NCBI RefSeq assembly: GCF_001618005.1
Contig: NZ_LQXA01000053.1
Location: 1-64,000, forward strand
Source of the DNA: Clavibacter tessellarius
GTDB lineage: Bacteria; Actinomycetota; Actinomycetes; Actinomycetales; Microbacteriaceae
Length of the DNA: 64,000 nt
Direction of reading: 5' to 3'
In this document: piece by piece, positions 27,037 through 35,659 of the stretch
Position numbering within the stretch: the stretch's first letter is position 1
How the letters are laid out: each line of letters opens with the position of its first letter
Position numbers and translations under genes: made by a program
Notes under the pieces: model-generated
What the model was told of the DNA's origin: nothing
What the model saw: only the letters and a program-made list of their open reading frames with translations
Databases searched by the model: none

Positions 27037-27924
27037 TCAGGGGTCCAGCGGCAGCAGCACCGCGTGGCGGAGCGACGCGAGGAGCAGAGCCGGATCCACG
27101 TACTCGCCGTGGAGCCGGGCCCCGAGGTGCACGCCGCCGTCGGGCTCGTGCCGGGGCGCGGCGGCCACGGTCCCGATGACCTGCCCGACCGACACGCGCT
27201 CCCCGGCGGAGACGGTCGGGACGACGGGCTCCACCGAGGACACGAGCCCGTCCGCGTGACGGATGCTGACGACGGGTCGATCGACGACGACGCCCGCGAA
27301 CGACACCGTGCCGTCGGCGGGCGCCAGGACGTCGGCACCCGGATCCGCGGCGATGTCGACGCCGCGATGACCGGGGCCGTACGCGGTGGCCGGCGGCGAG
27401 AAGGGGCGCGTGATCGTGTGCGGAGGGCGCACCGGCCACCGCCACCGGGGCGCCACGGACGACGCGGACGACGCGGATGCGCCGTCGGCACCCTCGGCAC
27501 CGGACCCGCGACCCGCGCTGCCGTCATCCGCGGCTACGGCTACGGCCGCGCATGAGGCCGCACCAACGGCTACGGCCGCGCATGAGGCCGCACCAACGGC
27601 TACGGCCGCACTTGAGGCCGCGCCTGCGGTCGGCGTCGTCCACCGCTCCGCGCCGATCGCGCGCATCGCGTGCGATCGCGGGACGGCCCCGAGCGCTACC
27701 GCCGTCTCGCTCGGGCAGGTAGGCCCCACGGCGAGGGCGCATGCCGTCGTGAGGGCGGCGACCACGACGCGGGCCGCTCGGACCGTCCCCCTCCGTCCCC
27801 GCCACGCGCCGCCGGCACCCTCTGCCAGCGCCACCCGATGCCCCGACGCTTCCGCCCCTGCCGATCCCACCCGTCCCGCCCGGTCCGCCCCTCGCGCCCT
27901 CGCCCGTCCCGCCTGTGCCCGCAT
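27037..27924 (-). CDS. M23-family peptidase (LytM-like) with a repeat-containing stalk
   Basis: 295 residues from the chosen ATG. A basic N-terminus, one hydrophobic segment (VVVAALTTACALAVG) as signal or anchor, an Ala-rich stalk with three 10-residue repeats and a C-terminal LytM/peptidase M23 domain (RPPHTITRPFSPPATAYGPG, HRGVDIAADPGADVLAPADG). Zn-site His and Asp of GHRGVDI are present, but the last HxH-type motif reads GVHLGARLHG, so activity is probable but not certain. Likely a cell-wall endopeptidase or regulator. I chose ATG 27924 because gggaggcgggag precedes it; the frame is open to a GTG at 27969 and a GTG nearer the hydrophobic segment is possible. Divergent from the sugar porter. 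Confidence 0.75.
   Translation of the reverse strand: MRAQAGRARARGADRAGRVGSAGAEASGHRVALAEGAGGAWRGRRGTVRAARVVVAALTTACALAVGPTCPSETAVALGAVPRSHAMRAIGAERWTTPTAGAASSAAVAVGAASCAAVAVGAASCAAVAVAADDGSAGRGSGAEGADGASASSASSVAPRWRWPVRPPHTITRPFSPPATAYGPGHRGVDIAADPGADVLAPADGTVSFAGVVVDRPVVSIRHADGLVSSVEPVVPTVSAGERVSVGQVIGTVAAAPRHEPDGGVHLGARLHGEYVDPALLLASLRHAVLLPLDP
27541..27630. repeat. Three tandem 30-base repeats in the M23 peptidase stalk
   Basis: The unit beginning TACGGCCGCGCATGAGGCCG occurs at 27541-27570 and 27571-27600 identically and at 27601-27630 with changes. On the coding (minus) strand it encodes the 10-residue unit AAVAVGAASC. The identity of the first two copies implies recent duplication or slippage. 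Confidence 0.85.
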
Positions 27925-28047
27925 CCGCTCCCGCCTCCCGCTCGTCGACGCCGCGCGCGCCGACGTCACGCGGTCCAGGATGCGGGCCCGCTAGCACGGG
28001 CGTCGCCGGGCGACCCGCACCGCGGAGAAGTGGCAGAGTGGTCCGTT

Positions 28048-29505
28048 GTGAACGAGACGACGACCCCCCGGGATGAGAAGAAGCTCCAGCGACGCGCGAT
28101 CGGGTTGGCGGTCTCCGCCGCGGTGGGGGGCTTCCTCTTCGGGTTCGACTCCTCGGTCATCAACGGCGCGGTCTCCGCGATCCAGGGCCGGTTCGCGCTG
28201 AGCGAGACGCTCATCGGACTCGCCGTCGCGAGCGCCCTGCTCGGCTGCGCGCTCGGCGCCTACCTCGCGGGTCGCATCGCGGACCGCTTCGGACGGCGCT
28301 GGACCATGATCGCGGGCGCGTTCTTCTTCTTCATCAGCGCGTTCGGCTCCGGTCTCGCGTTCAGCGTCTGGGACCTCACCATCTGGCGCGTCATCGGCGG
28401 ACTGGGCATCGGCATCGCGTCGGTCGTCGCCCCCGCGTACATCGCGGAGATCTCTCCGAAGCTCCTCCGCGGCCGGCTCGCGTCGCTCCAGCAGCTCGCG
28501 ATCACGCTCGGCATCTTCACCGCCCTGCTCTCCGACGCCGTCTTCGCCGGGGCCGCGGGAGGCGCGTCCGAGGGCTTCTGGCTCGGCCTGGAGGCCTGGC
28601 GCTGGATGCTCCTCGTCTGCGCCATCCCCGCCATCGTCTACGGCTTCCTCGCCTTCCGCCTCCCCGAGTCGCCCCGCTTCCTCGTGGAGAAGGGCCGCAA
28701 GGACGAGGCCCAGGCGATCCTCGCGAGCGTCTGGAAGCAGGAGGACATCGACCGCGCCAGCCGCGACCTCGAGCGCCAGATCGAGGAGGACCGCGTCGCC
28801 AAGCGCACCGGCACGCTCCGCGGACGGAAGTTCGGCCTGCAGGGCATCGTCTGGATCGGCATCATCCTGTCCGTGTTCCAGCAGTTCGTCGGCATCAACG
28901 TGATCTTCTACTACTCCACGACGCTCTGGCAGGCCGTCGGCTTCGACGAGTCCCAGTCGCTCACCACCTCGGTCATCACGGCCGTCACCAACGTCGCCGT
29001 CACCTTCATCGCCATCGCGCTGGTCGACCGCATCGGCCGCCGCCCGATCCTGCTGACCGGCTCGCTCGCGATGGCCGTGTCCCTCGCCGTCATGGCCGTC
29101 TGCTTCAGCCAGTCCGCGACCGTCGACGGCGAGGTCGCCCTGCCGCAGCCCTTCGGCGTCATCGCGATCATCGCGGCCAACGTCTTCGTCATCGGCTTCG
29201 GCGCCTCGTGGGGCCCGCTCGTCTGGGTGCTGCTCGGCGAGATCTTCCCGAACCGCATCCGCGCGAAGGCGCTCGGCGTCGCCGCGATGGCCCAGTGGAT
29301 CGCCAACTTCGTCATCACCGTCTCGTTCCCGGCGCTCTCCGCGTTCTCGCTGCCCTTCACCTACGGCATGTACGCGGCGTTCGCCGCCCTCTCGTTCGTC
29401 TTCGTGCTCATGAAGATCCCGGAGACCAACGGCATGTCGCTCGAGGAGGCCGAGACGCTCTTCGTCGACAAGCCCAAGAAGCGCAAGGACGCCGCGCGCC
29501 GCTGA
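28048..29505 (+). CDS. Major facilitator superfamily sugar porter
   Basis: 485 residues, 12 membrane helices. Sugar-proton symporter family marks: GFLFGFDSSVINGA in helix 1, loop motif GRIADRFGRRW, RVIGGLGIGIASVVAPAYIAE, PESPRFLVEKGR at the end of the first half, QQFVGINVIFYYS in helix 7, DRIGRRP and the terminal PETNGMSLEEAE. Closest to bacterial XylE/GalP/GLUT-type porters; the hexose or pentose transported cannot be told. GTG at 28048 is taken because the transporter motif region begins about 20 residues later; no clear ribosome binding site. It sits between the divergent M23 gene and the rpsB leader, an unusual guest in a translation-gene block. Confidence 0.88.
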   Translation: MNETTTPRDEKKLQRRAIGLAVSAAVGGFLFGFDSSVINGAVSAIQGRFALSETLIGLAVASALLGCALGAYLAGRIADRFGRRWTMIAGAFFFFISAFGSGLAFSVWDLTIWRVIGGLGIGIASVVAPAYIAEISPKLLRGRLASLQQLAITLGIFTALLSDAVFAGAAGGASEGFWLGLEAWRWMLLVCAIPAIVYGFLAFRLPESPRFLVEKGRKDEAQAILASVWKQEDIDRASRDLERQIEEDRVAKRTGTLRGRKFGLQGIVWIGIILSVFQQFVGINVIFYYSTTLWQAVGFDESQSLTTSVITAVTNVAVTFIAIALVDRIGRRPILLTGSLAMAVSLAVMAVCFSQSATVDGEVALPQPFGVIAIIAANVFVIGFGASWGPLVWVLLGEIFPNRIRAKALGVAAMAQWIANFVITVSFPALSAFSLPFTYGMYAAFAALSFVFVLMKIPETNGMSLEEAETLFVDKPKKRKDAARR

Positions 29506-29731
29506 CCCGGCGGACCGCCCCGCGGGTGGTACCATCGACCAGCACCCGATCCAGGTCGGGTGACTACGCGTGCCCATCAGGCCTCCGCATCCACTCGGTC
29601 TCCTCCCGGCGATGATCCCTGTCGCTCGAGGAGCGGATGCGCGCCGGGCACCAGGATCAGCGGTCGTCCCGACCGCCGAGCGAACCGACGAGGCGCGCCG
29701 CGCGAGCGCGCGCCGGAACAGGAGTACGGCC
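29506..29731 (+). other. rpsB leader region
   Basis: 226 bases without a gene. It holds TACCAT at 29530-29535, a possible -10 box without a good -35 partner, and just before the ribosome binding site (acaggag, 29718-29724) a hairpin of GGCGCGC (29692-29698) with GCGCGCC (29708-29714). The hairpin adjoins the binding site and could affect translation of S2; this is inference from position only. Confidence 0.35.
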
Positions 29732-30694
29732 ATGGCCGTCGTCACCATCCGCCAGCTGCTCGACTGCGGCGTCCACTTCGGTCACCCGAAGACGCGCTGG
29801 AACCCGAAGATGAAGCGCTTCATCTTCACCGAGCGCTCCGGCATCTACATCATCGACCTCCAGCAGTCGCTGGCCCTCATCGACAAGGCCTACGACTTCG
29901 TCAAGGAGACCGTCGCCCACGGCGGCACCATCCTCTTCGTCGGCACCAAGAAGCAGGCGCAGGAGTCCATCGCCGAGCAGGCGCAGCGCGTCGGCCAGCC
30001 CTACGTCAACCAGCGCTGGCTGGGTGGTCTGCTGACCAACTTCCAGACCGTGCACAAGCGCCTCAACCGCCTCAAGGAGCTCGACCTCGTCGACTTCGAC
30101 GACACGACGCGCGGCTTCACCAAGAAGGAGCTCCTCATCCAGCGTCGCGAGCGCGACAAGCTGGAGAAGAGCCTCGGCGGAATCCGCAACCTGACCAAGA
30201 CGCCGTCGGCGATGTGGGTCGTGGACACCAAGAAGGAGCACCTCGCGATCGACGAGGCGCGCAAGCTCGGCATCCCCGTCATCGGCATCCTCGACACCAA
30301 CTGCGACCCGGACGAGGTCCAGTACCCGATCCCGGGCAACGACGACGCGATCCGCTCCGTCGCGCTGCTGACGCGCATCATCGCCGACGCCGCCGCCGAG
30401 GGCCTCATCCAGCGCCACCAGAAGCCCGACGCCGAGGGCTCCGCGCCCGCCGAGCCGCTGGCCGATTGGGAGCGCGAGCTGCTCGAGCAGGGCGACGCCG
30501 CCAAGGCCGAGCTGCCCGTCGAGGAGAACGACGTCGACGCCGAGGTCTCCGCCAAGAACGAGGCGAAGTCCGAGGACGAGGTCCCCGCGCCCGTGCACGC
30601 CCCCGAGTCCGACGACGCCACCGAGGCGAAGATCGAGGCCGAGGCGACCGAGGCCGAGGCAGCGCCCTCCACGACGGTCCCTGTCTCCGAGTAG
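29732..30694 (+). CDS. rpsB: 30S ribosomal protein S2
   Basis: 320 residues. The S2 core (residues about 1-235) has [48 protein letters not shown] and the end motif [20 protein letters not shown]. The last 85 residues are an acidic Glu/Ala-rich extension common in high-GC Gram-positives. ATG has a strong ribosome binding site seven bases upstream. First gene of rpsB-tsf-pyrH-frr-cdsA. Confidence 0.97.
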   Translation: MAVVTIRQLLDCGVHFGHPKTRWNPKMKRFIFTERSGIYIIDLQQSLALIDKAYDFVKETVAHGGTILFVGTKKQAQESIAEQAQRVGQPYVNQRWLGGLLTNFQTVHKRLNRLKELDLVDFDDTTRGFTKKELLIQRRERDKLEKSLGGIRNLTKTPSAMWVVDTKKEHLAIDEARKLGIPVIGILDTNCDPDEVQYPIPGNDDAIRSVALLTRIIADAAAEGLIQRHQKPDAEGSAPAEPLADWERELLEQGDAAKAELPVEENDVDAEVSAKNEAKSEDEVPAPVHAPESDDATEAKIEAEATEAEAAPSTTVPVSE

Positions 30695-30711
30695 TCCGCC
30701 ACACGCACCAT

Positions 30712-30751
30712 CCCGACGGGCGGGCGCGGGGAACCGCGCCCGCCCGTCGGG
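30712..30751 (+). terminator. Perfect 18-base-pair GNRA-loop hairpin between rpsB and tsf
   Basis: CCCGACGGGCGGGCGCGG and CCGCGCCCGCCCGTCGGG pair over 18 bases around a GGAA tetraloop. Being inside an operon, it may act as a partial terminator or an mRNA-end stabiliser that sets the ratio of S2 to EF-Ts. Confidence 0.7.
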
Positions 30752-30804
30752 CACTCACCACCGGGACACCCCCGGATCATCACCTACAGAAGGAGTCCAT
30801 GAGC

Positions 30805-31632
30805 ATGGCGAACTTCACTGCCGCTGACGTCAAGGAGCTGCGCGACCGCCTCGGCGCCGGCATGATGGACAGCAAGAACGCGCTGGTCGAGGCCGACGGC
30901 GACATCGAGAAGGCCATCGAGATCCTGCGCCTCAAGGGCCAGAAGGGCAACGCGAAGCGCGGCGACCGCTCCACCGCCGAGGGCCTCGTCGCCGCATCCG
31001 AGGAGGGCGGCGCCGCCACCCTCATCGAGCTCGCGTGCGAGACCGACTTTGTCGCGAAGAACGACAAGTTCATCGCGCTGTCCGAGTCCGTCCTCGCCGC
31101 GGTCGTCGCGGCCGGCGCGTCCACCGTCGAGGAGGCCCTGCAGGCCCCCGCCGGCGAGCAGACCGTCGACCAGCTCATCAGCGACCAGGCCGCCATCCTC
31201 GGCGAGAAGATCGCGCTCCGCCGAGTGGTCCGCCTCGCCGGCGAGCACCAGGAGGTCTACCTCCACCGCACGTCGAAGGACCTCCCGCCCCAGGTCGGCG
31301 TCGTCGTCGACTACTCGGGCACCGACGCCGAGACGGCCCGCAGCATCGCGCAGCACATCGCGTTCGCCGACCCGGAGTACCTCGCCCGCGAGGACGTCCC
31401 GGCGGACAAGGTCGAGGCCGAGCGCGCGATCGTCACCGAGATCTCCCGCAACGAGGGCAAGCCCGAGGCCGCCCTGCCGAAGATCATCGAGGGTCGCCTC
31501 ACCGGCTTCTTCAAGCAGGTCGCGCTCCTCGAGCAGGACTACGCGAAGGACAACAAGCAGTCGGTCAAGAAGGTCGTCGAGGCCGCGGGCCTCACGATCA
31601 CGGGCTTCGCCCGCTTCAAGGTCGGCGCGTAG
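30805..31632 (+). CDS. tsf: Translation elongation factor Ts
   Basis: 275 residues. Nucleotide exchange factor for EF-Tu. Standard features: UBA-like N-terminal domain [21 protein letters not shown] and the catalytic core [13 protein letters not shown] with the TDFV motif that contacts EF-Tu. Two ATGs lie close together at 30799 and 30805; aaggag (30790-30795) is only three bases from the first but nine from the second, and the second gives the conserved [10 protein letters not shown]-terminus, so 30805 is preferred. A strong terminator follows the stop. Confidence 0.96.
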   Translation: MANFTAADVKELRDRLGAGMMDSKNALVEADGDIEKAIEILRLKGQKGNAKRGDRSTAEGLVAASEEGGAATLIELACETDFVAKNDKFIALSESVLAAVVAAGASTVEEALQAPAGEQTVDQLISDQAAILGEKIALRRVVRLAGEHQEVYLHRTSKDLPPQVGVVVDYSGTDAETARSIAQHIAFADPEYLAREDVPADKVEAERAIVTEISRNEGKPEAALPKIIEGRLTGFFKQVALLEQDYAKDNKQSVKKVVEAAGLTITGFARFKVGA

Positions 31633-31642
31633 CACCACCACG

Positions 31643-31673
31643 GGGAGCCCGGGTCATCGCGACCCGGGCTCCC
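31643..31673 (+). terminator. Hairpin terminator after tsf
   Basis: GGGAGCCCGGGTC and GACCCGGGCTCCC pair over 13 bases around ATCGC, followed by TT. It separates rpsB-tsf from pyrH. Confidence 0.75.
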
Positions 31674-31787
31674 TTCGCCATGCCCGGGCCCGGACGGCGG
31701 CGTGATCCGCCGTCGTCCCCACCCTGGCGCCACAGTAGATTGGACCGGGGCCTGATGCGGCTCCGACCGAGGGACGGGAACAGCACC

Positions 31788-32504
31788 ATGACCGATCAGA
31801 CCACCAGGCGCCGCGTCCTCCTCAAGCTCTCGGGGGAGTCCTTCGGCGGCGGCCAGATGGGCGTCGACCCGGACGTCGTGAGCGCCCTGGCGCGCGAGAT
31901 CGCGGAGGCGGCCGAGACCGTCGAGGTCGCCATCGTCGTCGGAGGCGGCAACTTCTTCCGCGGCGCGCAGCTCTCGCAGCGGGGCATGGACCGAGGCCGC
32001 GCCGACTACATGGGCATGCTCGGAACCGTGATGAACGCCCTCGCCCTCCAGGACTTCCTCGAGCAGGCCGGCGCGGCGACGCGCGTGCAGTCCGCCATCT
32101 CGATGACCCAGGTCGCCGAGCCCTACATCCCGCGTCGCGCGGAGCGCCACCTCGAGAAGGGCCGCATCGTCATCTTCGGCGCCGGAGCGGGTCTGCCGTA
32201 CTTCTCCACCGACACGGTCGCCGCCCAGCGCGCGCTGGAGATCCAGGCCGTCGAGGTGCTCGTCGCCAAGAACGGCGTCGACGGCGTCTACACGGGGGAC
32301 CCGCGCACGGATCCGTCCGCCACGCTCCTCGACACGCTCACCTACCAGGACGCGCTCCAGCAGGGGCTCAAGGTCGTCGACTCGACCGCGTTCTCCCTCT
32401 GCATGGACAACGACATGAAGATGGTGGTCTTCGGCATGGAGCCCGGCGGCAACGTCACGCGCGCCATCCGGGGCGAGCGCATCGGCACCATCGTCTCCAA
32501 CTGA
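31788..32504 (+). CDS. pyrH: UMP kinase
   Basis: 238 residues. Phosphorylates UMP to UDP; bacterial amino-acid-kinase type, usually hexameric and regulated by UTP and GTP. Motifs: [44 protein letters not shown] and [18 protein letters not shown] at 31788 matches the family N-terminus. A TAGATT at 31736-31741 in the preceding 114-base gap could be the -10 box, with no clear -35. frr follows after 109 bases. Confidence 0.96.
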   Translation: MTDQTTRRRVLLKLSGESFGGGQMGVDPDVVSALAREIAEAAETVEVAIVVGGGNFFRGAQLSQRGMDRGRADYMGMLGTVMNALALQDFLEQAGAATRVQSAISMTQVAEPYIPRRAERHLEKGRIVIFGAGAGLPYFSTDTVAAQRALEIQAVEVLVAKNGVDGVYTGDPRTDPSATLLDTLTYQDALQQGLKVVDSTAFSLCMDNDMKMVVFGMEPGGNVTRAIRGERIGTIVSN

Positions 32505-32613
32505 CGAGGTCGTCCGCCCGCCGGCCCCGCGGCCGCGCCGGGCGGGATGGCCTCCCCATCCGCGTTAAGATCGATCGGGCGCCTGCCGCGTCCGCGCTAC
32601 CGAAGGAGATCCC

Positions 32614-33171
32614 GTGACCGTCGCCGAAGTCCTCGCAGATGCCCGAGACCGGATGGGCAAGGCCGTCGAGTCGGTGAAGGAGGACTTCGGATCCGTCCGC
32701 ACGGGCCGCGCCAACCCCGCCCTCTTCCAGAAGGTCCTCGTCGAGTACTACGGCAGCCCCACGCCGCTCGGCCAGCTCGCCAGCATGAACAACCCGGAGG
32801 CACGGACGCTCATCGTCACGCCCTACGACAAGACGGCGCTCAAGGAGATCGAGAAGGCGCTCGTGAACGTCCCCAACCTCAGCGCCACCGTCGGCAACGA
32901 CGGCGAGATGGTCCGCCTCACGCTCCCTGAGCTCACGGAGGACCGCCGCAAGGAGTTCGTCAAGATCGTCCGCGGCAAGGCCGAGGAGGGGCGCGTGAGC
33001 GTCCGCAACATCCGCCGCCGCTCCAAGGACGAGCTGGACGCGCTCAAGGGCGAGGTCGGCGACGACGAGGTGTCCCGTGGTGAGAAGGAGCTCGAGGCCC
33101 TCACCAAGACGCACACCGACCAGGTCGACGACGCGCTGAAGCGCAAAGAGACCGAACTCCTCGAGGTCTAG
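32614..33171 (+). CDS. frr: Ribosome recycling factor
   Basis: 185 residues, the exact family length. With EF-G it splits the post-termination ribosome. Characteristic segments: [56 protein letters not shown] and [15 protein letters not shown] start with a strong site gaaggagat seven bases before it. The stop overlaps the cdsA region by one base (TAGGTG). Confidence 0.97.
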   Translation: MTVAEVLADARDRMGKAVESVKEDFGSVRTGRANPALFQKVLVEYYGSPTPLGQLASMNNPEARTLIVTPYDKTALKEIEKALVNVPNLSATVGNDGEMVRLTLPELTEDRRKEFVKIVRGKAEEGRVSVRNIRRRSKDELDALKGEVGDDEVSRGEKELEALTKTHTDQVDDALKRKETELLEV

Positions 33172-34212
33172 GTGGACAGCCCCGACGATCCCGCCGAGCG
33201 GGCGCCCGTCGTCCCGCCCGCGACGCGGCCCGGCGGCGCTCCGCGGATCCGGCGGCACCGCGGCCGCGTGACCCGCGCGGACTTCGAGGCGCAGGTGCAG
33301 GCGACGCGCGCCGACCTCACCGCCCAGGTGCGGGCAACCCGCGCCTCGCTGGAGGCGACGAACGACCGCATCAACGCGCGCACCGGACGCAACCTGCTGT
33401 TCGCCGTGTCCGTGGGCCTGCTGCTCGGCGGGGTCGTGCTCGTCAGCCTCGTCGTGGTGAAGGAGCTGTTCGTCCTGATCGCCATGGCGCTCATCGCGTT
33501 CACGGCGTACGAGCTGGCGACGGCCCTCCGTCAGGCCGGTCGGCGCGTGCCGCGCGTCGGGTCCGTGGTGGCGGTGGTCGCCTACCTGCCGCTCACCTAC
33601 CTCTGGCGGCCCGACGGGCAGTGGCTCGGCTTGCTCGGCACCATGGCCGGCCTCGCCCTGTGGCGCGTCGTCGAGCAGGCGGTACCGGCCCGACGCACGT
33701 CCTCCCGGGCGCTCGCGGGCGACATCGGCTCGAGCCTCTTCCTGCTCGCCTACGTCGGCCTCCTCGGGTCGTTCGCCGTCCTGCTCACGGCCGAGGACGG
33801 CGGCGAGTGGTGGACGCTGGCCTTCCTCATCCTCGTGGTCTGCTGCGACACGGGCGCCTACGCGGCGGGCCTCAACTTCGGCAAGCACCCCATGGCCCCG
33901 ACGATCAGCCCGAAGAAGACGTGGGAGGGATTCGCGGGTGCGGCGGTCGCGGCGGTCCTGGCCGGCGTCCTCGTCGCCGAGTTCATGATCCACCAGCCGT
34001 GGTGGTTCGGCGTGGTCATGGGCCTCGTCATCGTCGTGACCGCGACGATGGGCGACCTCGCCGAGTCGCTGATGAAGCGGGACCTCGGCGTGAAGGACAT
34101 CAGCTCCTGGCTGCCGGGCCACGGCGGGTTCCTCGACCGGCTCGACTCGATCCTCCCGTCCGCCGCCGTGGCCTACGCGCTGTTCCTCATCGTCCAGGGC
34201 GTTCCCTCGTAG
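33172..34212 (+). CDS. cdsA: Phosphatidate cytidylyltransferase CdsA with an N-terminal hendecad coiled coil
   Basis: 346 residues. Makes CDP-diacylglycerol from phosphatidic acid and CTP, the entry to phospholipid synthesis. About eight membrane helices (residues about 74-340) and the family signature KRDLGVKDISSWLPGHGG followed by DRLDS. Before the membrane part lies a charged cytoplasmic extension in which residues 34-66 form three exact 11-residue repeats (TRADFEAQVQA, TRADLTAQVRA, TRASLEATNDR), indicating a short hendecad coiled coil not needed for catalysis. GTG starts directly after the frr stop. A DivIVA-motif gene follows. Confidence 0.94.
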   Translation: MDSPDDPAERAPVVPPATRPGGAPRIRRHRGRVTRADFEAQVQATRADLTAQVRATRASLEATNDRINARTGRNLLFAVSVGLLLGGVVLVSLVVVKELFVLIAMALIAFTAYELATALRQAGRRVPRVGSVVAVVAYLPLTYLWRPDGQWLGLLGTMAGLALWRVVEQAVPARRTSSRALAGDIGSSLFLLAYVGLLGSFAVLLTAEDGGEWWTLAFLILVVCCDTGAYAAGLNFGKHPMAPTISPKKTWEGFAGAAVAAVLAGVLVAEFMIHQPWWFGVVMGLVIVVTATMGDLAESLMKRDLGVKDISSWLPGHGGFLDRLDSILPSAAVAYALFLIVQGVPS

Positions 34213-34222
34213 GATGTCCCGG

Positions 34223-34768
34223 ATGACCACCACCTTCCCGACCGCCGGGCGCCGCGAGCGCGGCTACGACCCCGCGCAGGTCGACGCCTTCCTGCAGGAC
34301 GCGCGCCGCTGCTACGACGACGAGGCCGACCGCTCCCTCACCTCGGAGACCATCCGCCGCGTGTCCTTCGACATGCGCCGTGGCGGTTACTCGGCTGCCG
34401 CGGTCGACCGCGTGCTCGAGCGCCTGGAGGACGCCTTCGCGGTGCGCGAGCGCGACCGCACGGTGGCCCGCGTCGGCGCGGACGCCTGGAACGCGGAGGC
34501 GCGACGGGCGGCGCAGGAGATCCTCGACCGGGTCAGCCGTCCGGCGGGGGAGCGCTTCGACCGGGCGGGGCTCCTCACGACCGGGTACGACCGCCGCGAG
34601 GTCGACCGCTTCGCGGACCGCGTCGCCAAGTACTTCCGCGGCACGAAGCCCATGAGCGTCGACGACGTGCGCACGGTGGCCTTCCACCCGCGTCGCGGCG
34701 GCTATCGCGAGGCGCAGGTGGACCTGCTCCTCGACGCGGTGGTCGACGTGATGAACGCCGTCCGCTGA
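34223..34768 (+). CDS. Small protein with two DivIVA-like motifs
   Basis: 181 residues. It carries two related blocks typical of actinobacterial DivI1A/DivIVA-domain proteins: RERGYDPAQVDAFLQDARR with SFDMRRGGYSAAAVDRVLERL, and TTGYDRREVDRFADRVAKY with AFHPRRGGYREAQVDLLLDAV. The membrane-binding GYxxxxVD element therefore occurs in four places. No long coiled coil follows, so it differs from Wag31. ATG at 34223 is preferred over 34214 because agga lies eight bases before it. Adjacent to cdsA, ten bases after its stop; a role at the membrane or pole is an inference. Confidence 0.8.
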   Translation: MTTTFPTAGRRERGYDPAQVDAFLQDARRCYDDEADRSLTSETIRRVSFDMRRGGYSAAAVDRVLERLEDAFAVRERDRTVARVGADAWNAEARRAAQEILDRVSRPAGERFDRAGLLTTGYDRREVDRFADRVAKYFRGTKPMSVDDVRTVAFHPRRGGYREAQVDLLLDAVVDVMNAVR

Positions 34769-34831
34769 GGCGACCCACGGTTCCTCCACCGCATCCGCGC
34801 CTGGCAGGACGCCCCCGATCCGGCTCTCGAC

Positions 34832-34860
34832 TCGCCATCGAGGTAACGGATGGGTAAAGT
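34832..34860 (+). promoter_or_regulatory. Putative promoter of the transglycosylase-like gene
   Basis: TCGCCA at 34832-34837, 17-base spacer, TAAAGT at 34855-34860, about 12 bases before the ATG at 34872. Start of transcription would leave only a few untranslated bases, including cggag. Confidence 0.4.
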
Positions 34861-34871
34861 CGAGCGGAGTT

Positions 34872-35591
34872 ATGGGTAGACACGCGCACGACCTCGCCCC
34901 TCGCCAGCCGCTCACCGCCGCTCCGAGGCCCGTCCGCCGACGCCGATCGGCGTTCTCCCGTGTGGCGGCCCCCACCATCGCCTTCGGCGCGGCCGCCGCG
35001 TTCATGCTGGTCAACGTCGTGGATCCCACGTCGGGCGCGGTCGCGAACCCGCAGTACCAGGAGTACCAGGCCACGGTCGCCCAGCTCGCCCGGGCCGACG
35101 CCCAGACGCTCACCGTGGCGTCCGCGGAGACGACGGTCGAGATCGAGCCGGGCTTCCAGTCCGTCGCCCCGCCGCCGCCACCGCCCCCGCCCGTCGTCGC
35201 TCCCGCTCCGTCGACCGGCTCGGGATCGGGTACCGGTGCCAAGGCGTCCGGCGGGTCCCCGTCCTCCGGCGGACCGGTGGCCGTCCCGGATCCCGGCAGC
35301 GCGCGCGGCATCGCCCGCAGCATCCTCGCGTCGCAGGGCATGGGCGACGACCAGTTCGCGTGCCTCGACTACCTGTGGAACAAGGAGTCCGGCTGGCGCA
35401 CCAACGCGTACAACCCGAGCGGCGCGTACGGCATCCCGCAGGCGCTGCCCGGCAGCAAGATGGCGTCCGCCGGCGCCGACTGGCAGACCAACCCCGCAAC
35501 GCAGATCACCTGGGGCCTCGGCTACATCGACTCGCGCTACGGCACCCCGTGCGGCGCCAAGGCGCACAGCGTCCTGAAGAACTGGTACTGA
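34872..35591 (+). CDS. Exported lytic transglycosylase-like (SLT/resuscitation-factor-type) protein
   Basis: 239 residues. Basic N-terminus, one hydrophobic segment (APTIAFGAAAAFMLVNVV) as signal or anchor, a Pro-rich and Gly/Ser-rich stalk (residues about 95-140), and a C-terminal lysozyme-like domain of about 95 residues (ILASQGMGDDQFACLDYLWN ... YIDSRYGTPCGAKAHSVLKN). The Glu in WNKESGWRTNAYNPSGAYG is the expected catalytic acid. Two cysteines in the domain may pair outside the cell. Likely acts on peptidoglycan. Followed by a perfect terminator hairpin. Confidence 0.82.
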   Translation: MGRHAHDLAPRQPLTAAPRPVRRRRSAFSRVAAPTIAFGAAAAFMLVNVVDPTSGAVANPQYQEYQATVAQLARADAQTLTVASAETTVEIEPGFQSVAPPPPPPPPVVAPAPSTGSGSGTGAKASGGSPSSGGPVAVPDPGSARGIARSILASQGMGDDQFACLDYLWNKESGWRTNAYNPSGAYGIPQALPGSKMASAGADWQTNPATQITWGLGYIDSRYGTPCGAKAHSVLKNWY

Positions 35592-35594
35592 CCC

Positions 35595-35628
35595 GACGCC
35601 CGTCCGGATCCCGATCCGGACGGGCGTC
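35595..35628 (+). terminator. Hairpin terminator after the transglycosylase-like gene
   Basis: GACGCCCGTCCGGATC and GATCCGGACGGGCGTC are perfect reverse complements over 16 bases separated by CC. The real loop must be a few bases larger. Confidence 0.7.
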
Positions 35629-35647
35629 CGTCGTCCGCCCGTCGGAC

Positions 35648-35659
35648 TAGCCTCGGAGC
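35648..35659 (+). promoter_or_regulatory. Leaderless-type promoter of the antiporter gene (-10 TAGCCT, 6-base gap)
   Basis: TAGCCT at 35648-35653, six bases, ATG at 35660. Confidence 0.6.

Noticed and set aside
27541-27630. Possible CRISPR-like array
   Set aside because: The three 30-base units are directly adjacent without spacers and encode a periodic peptide in an exported protein.
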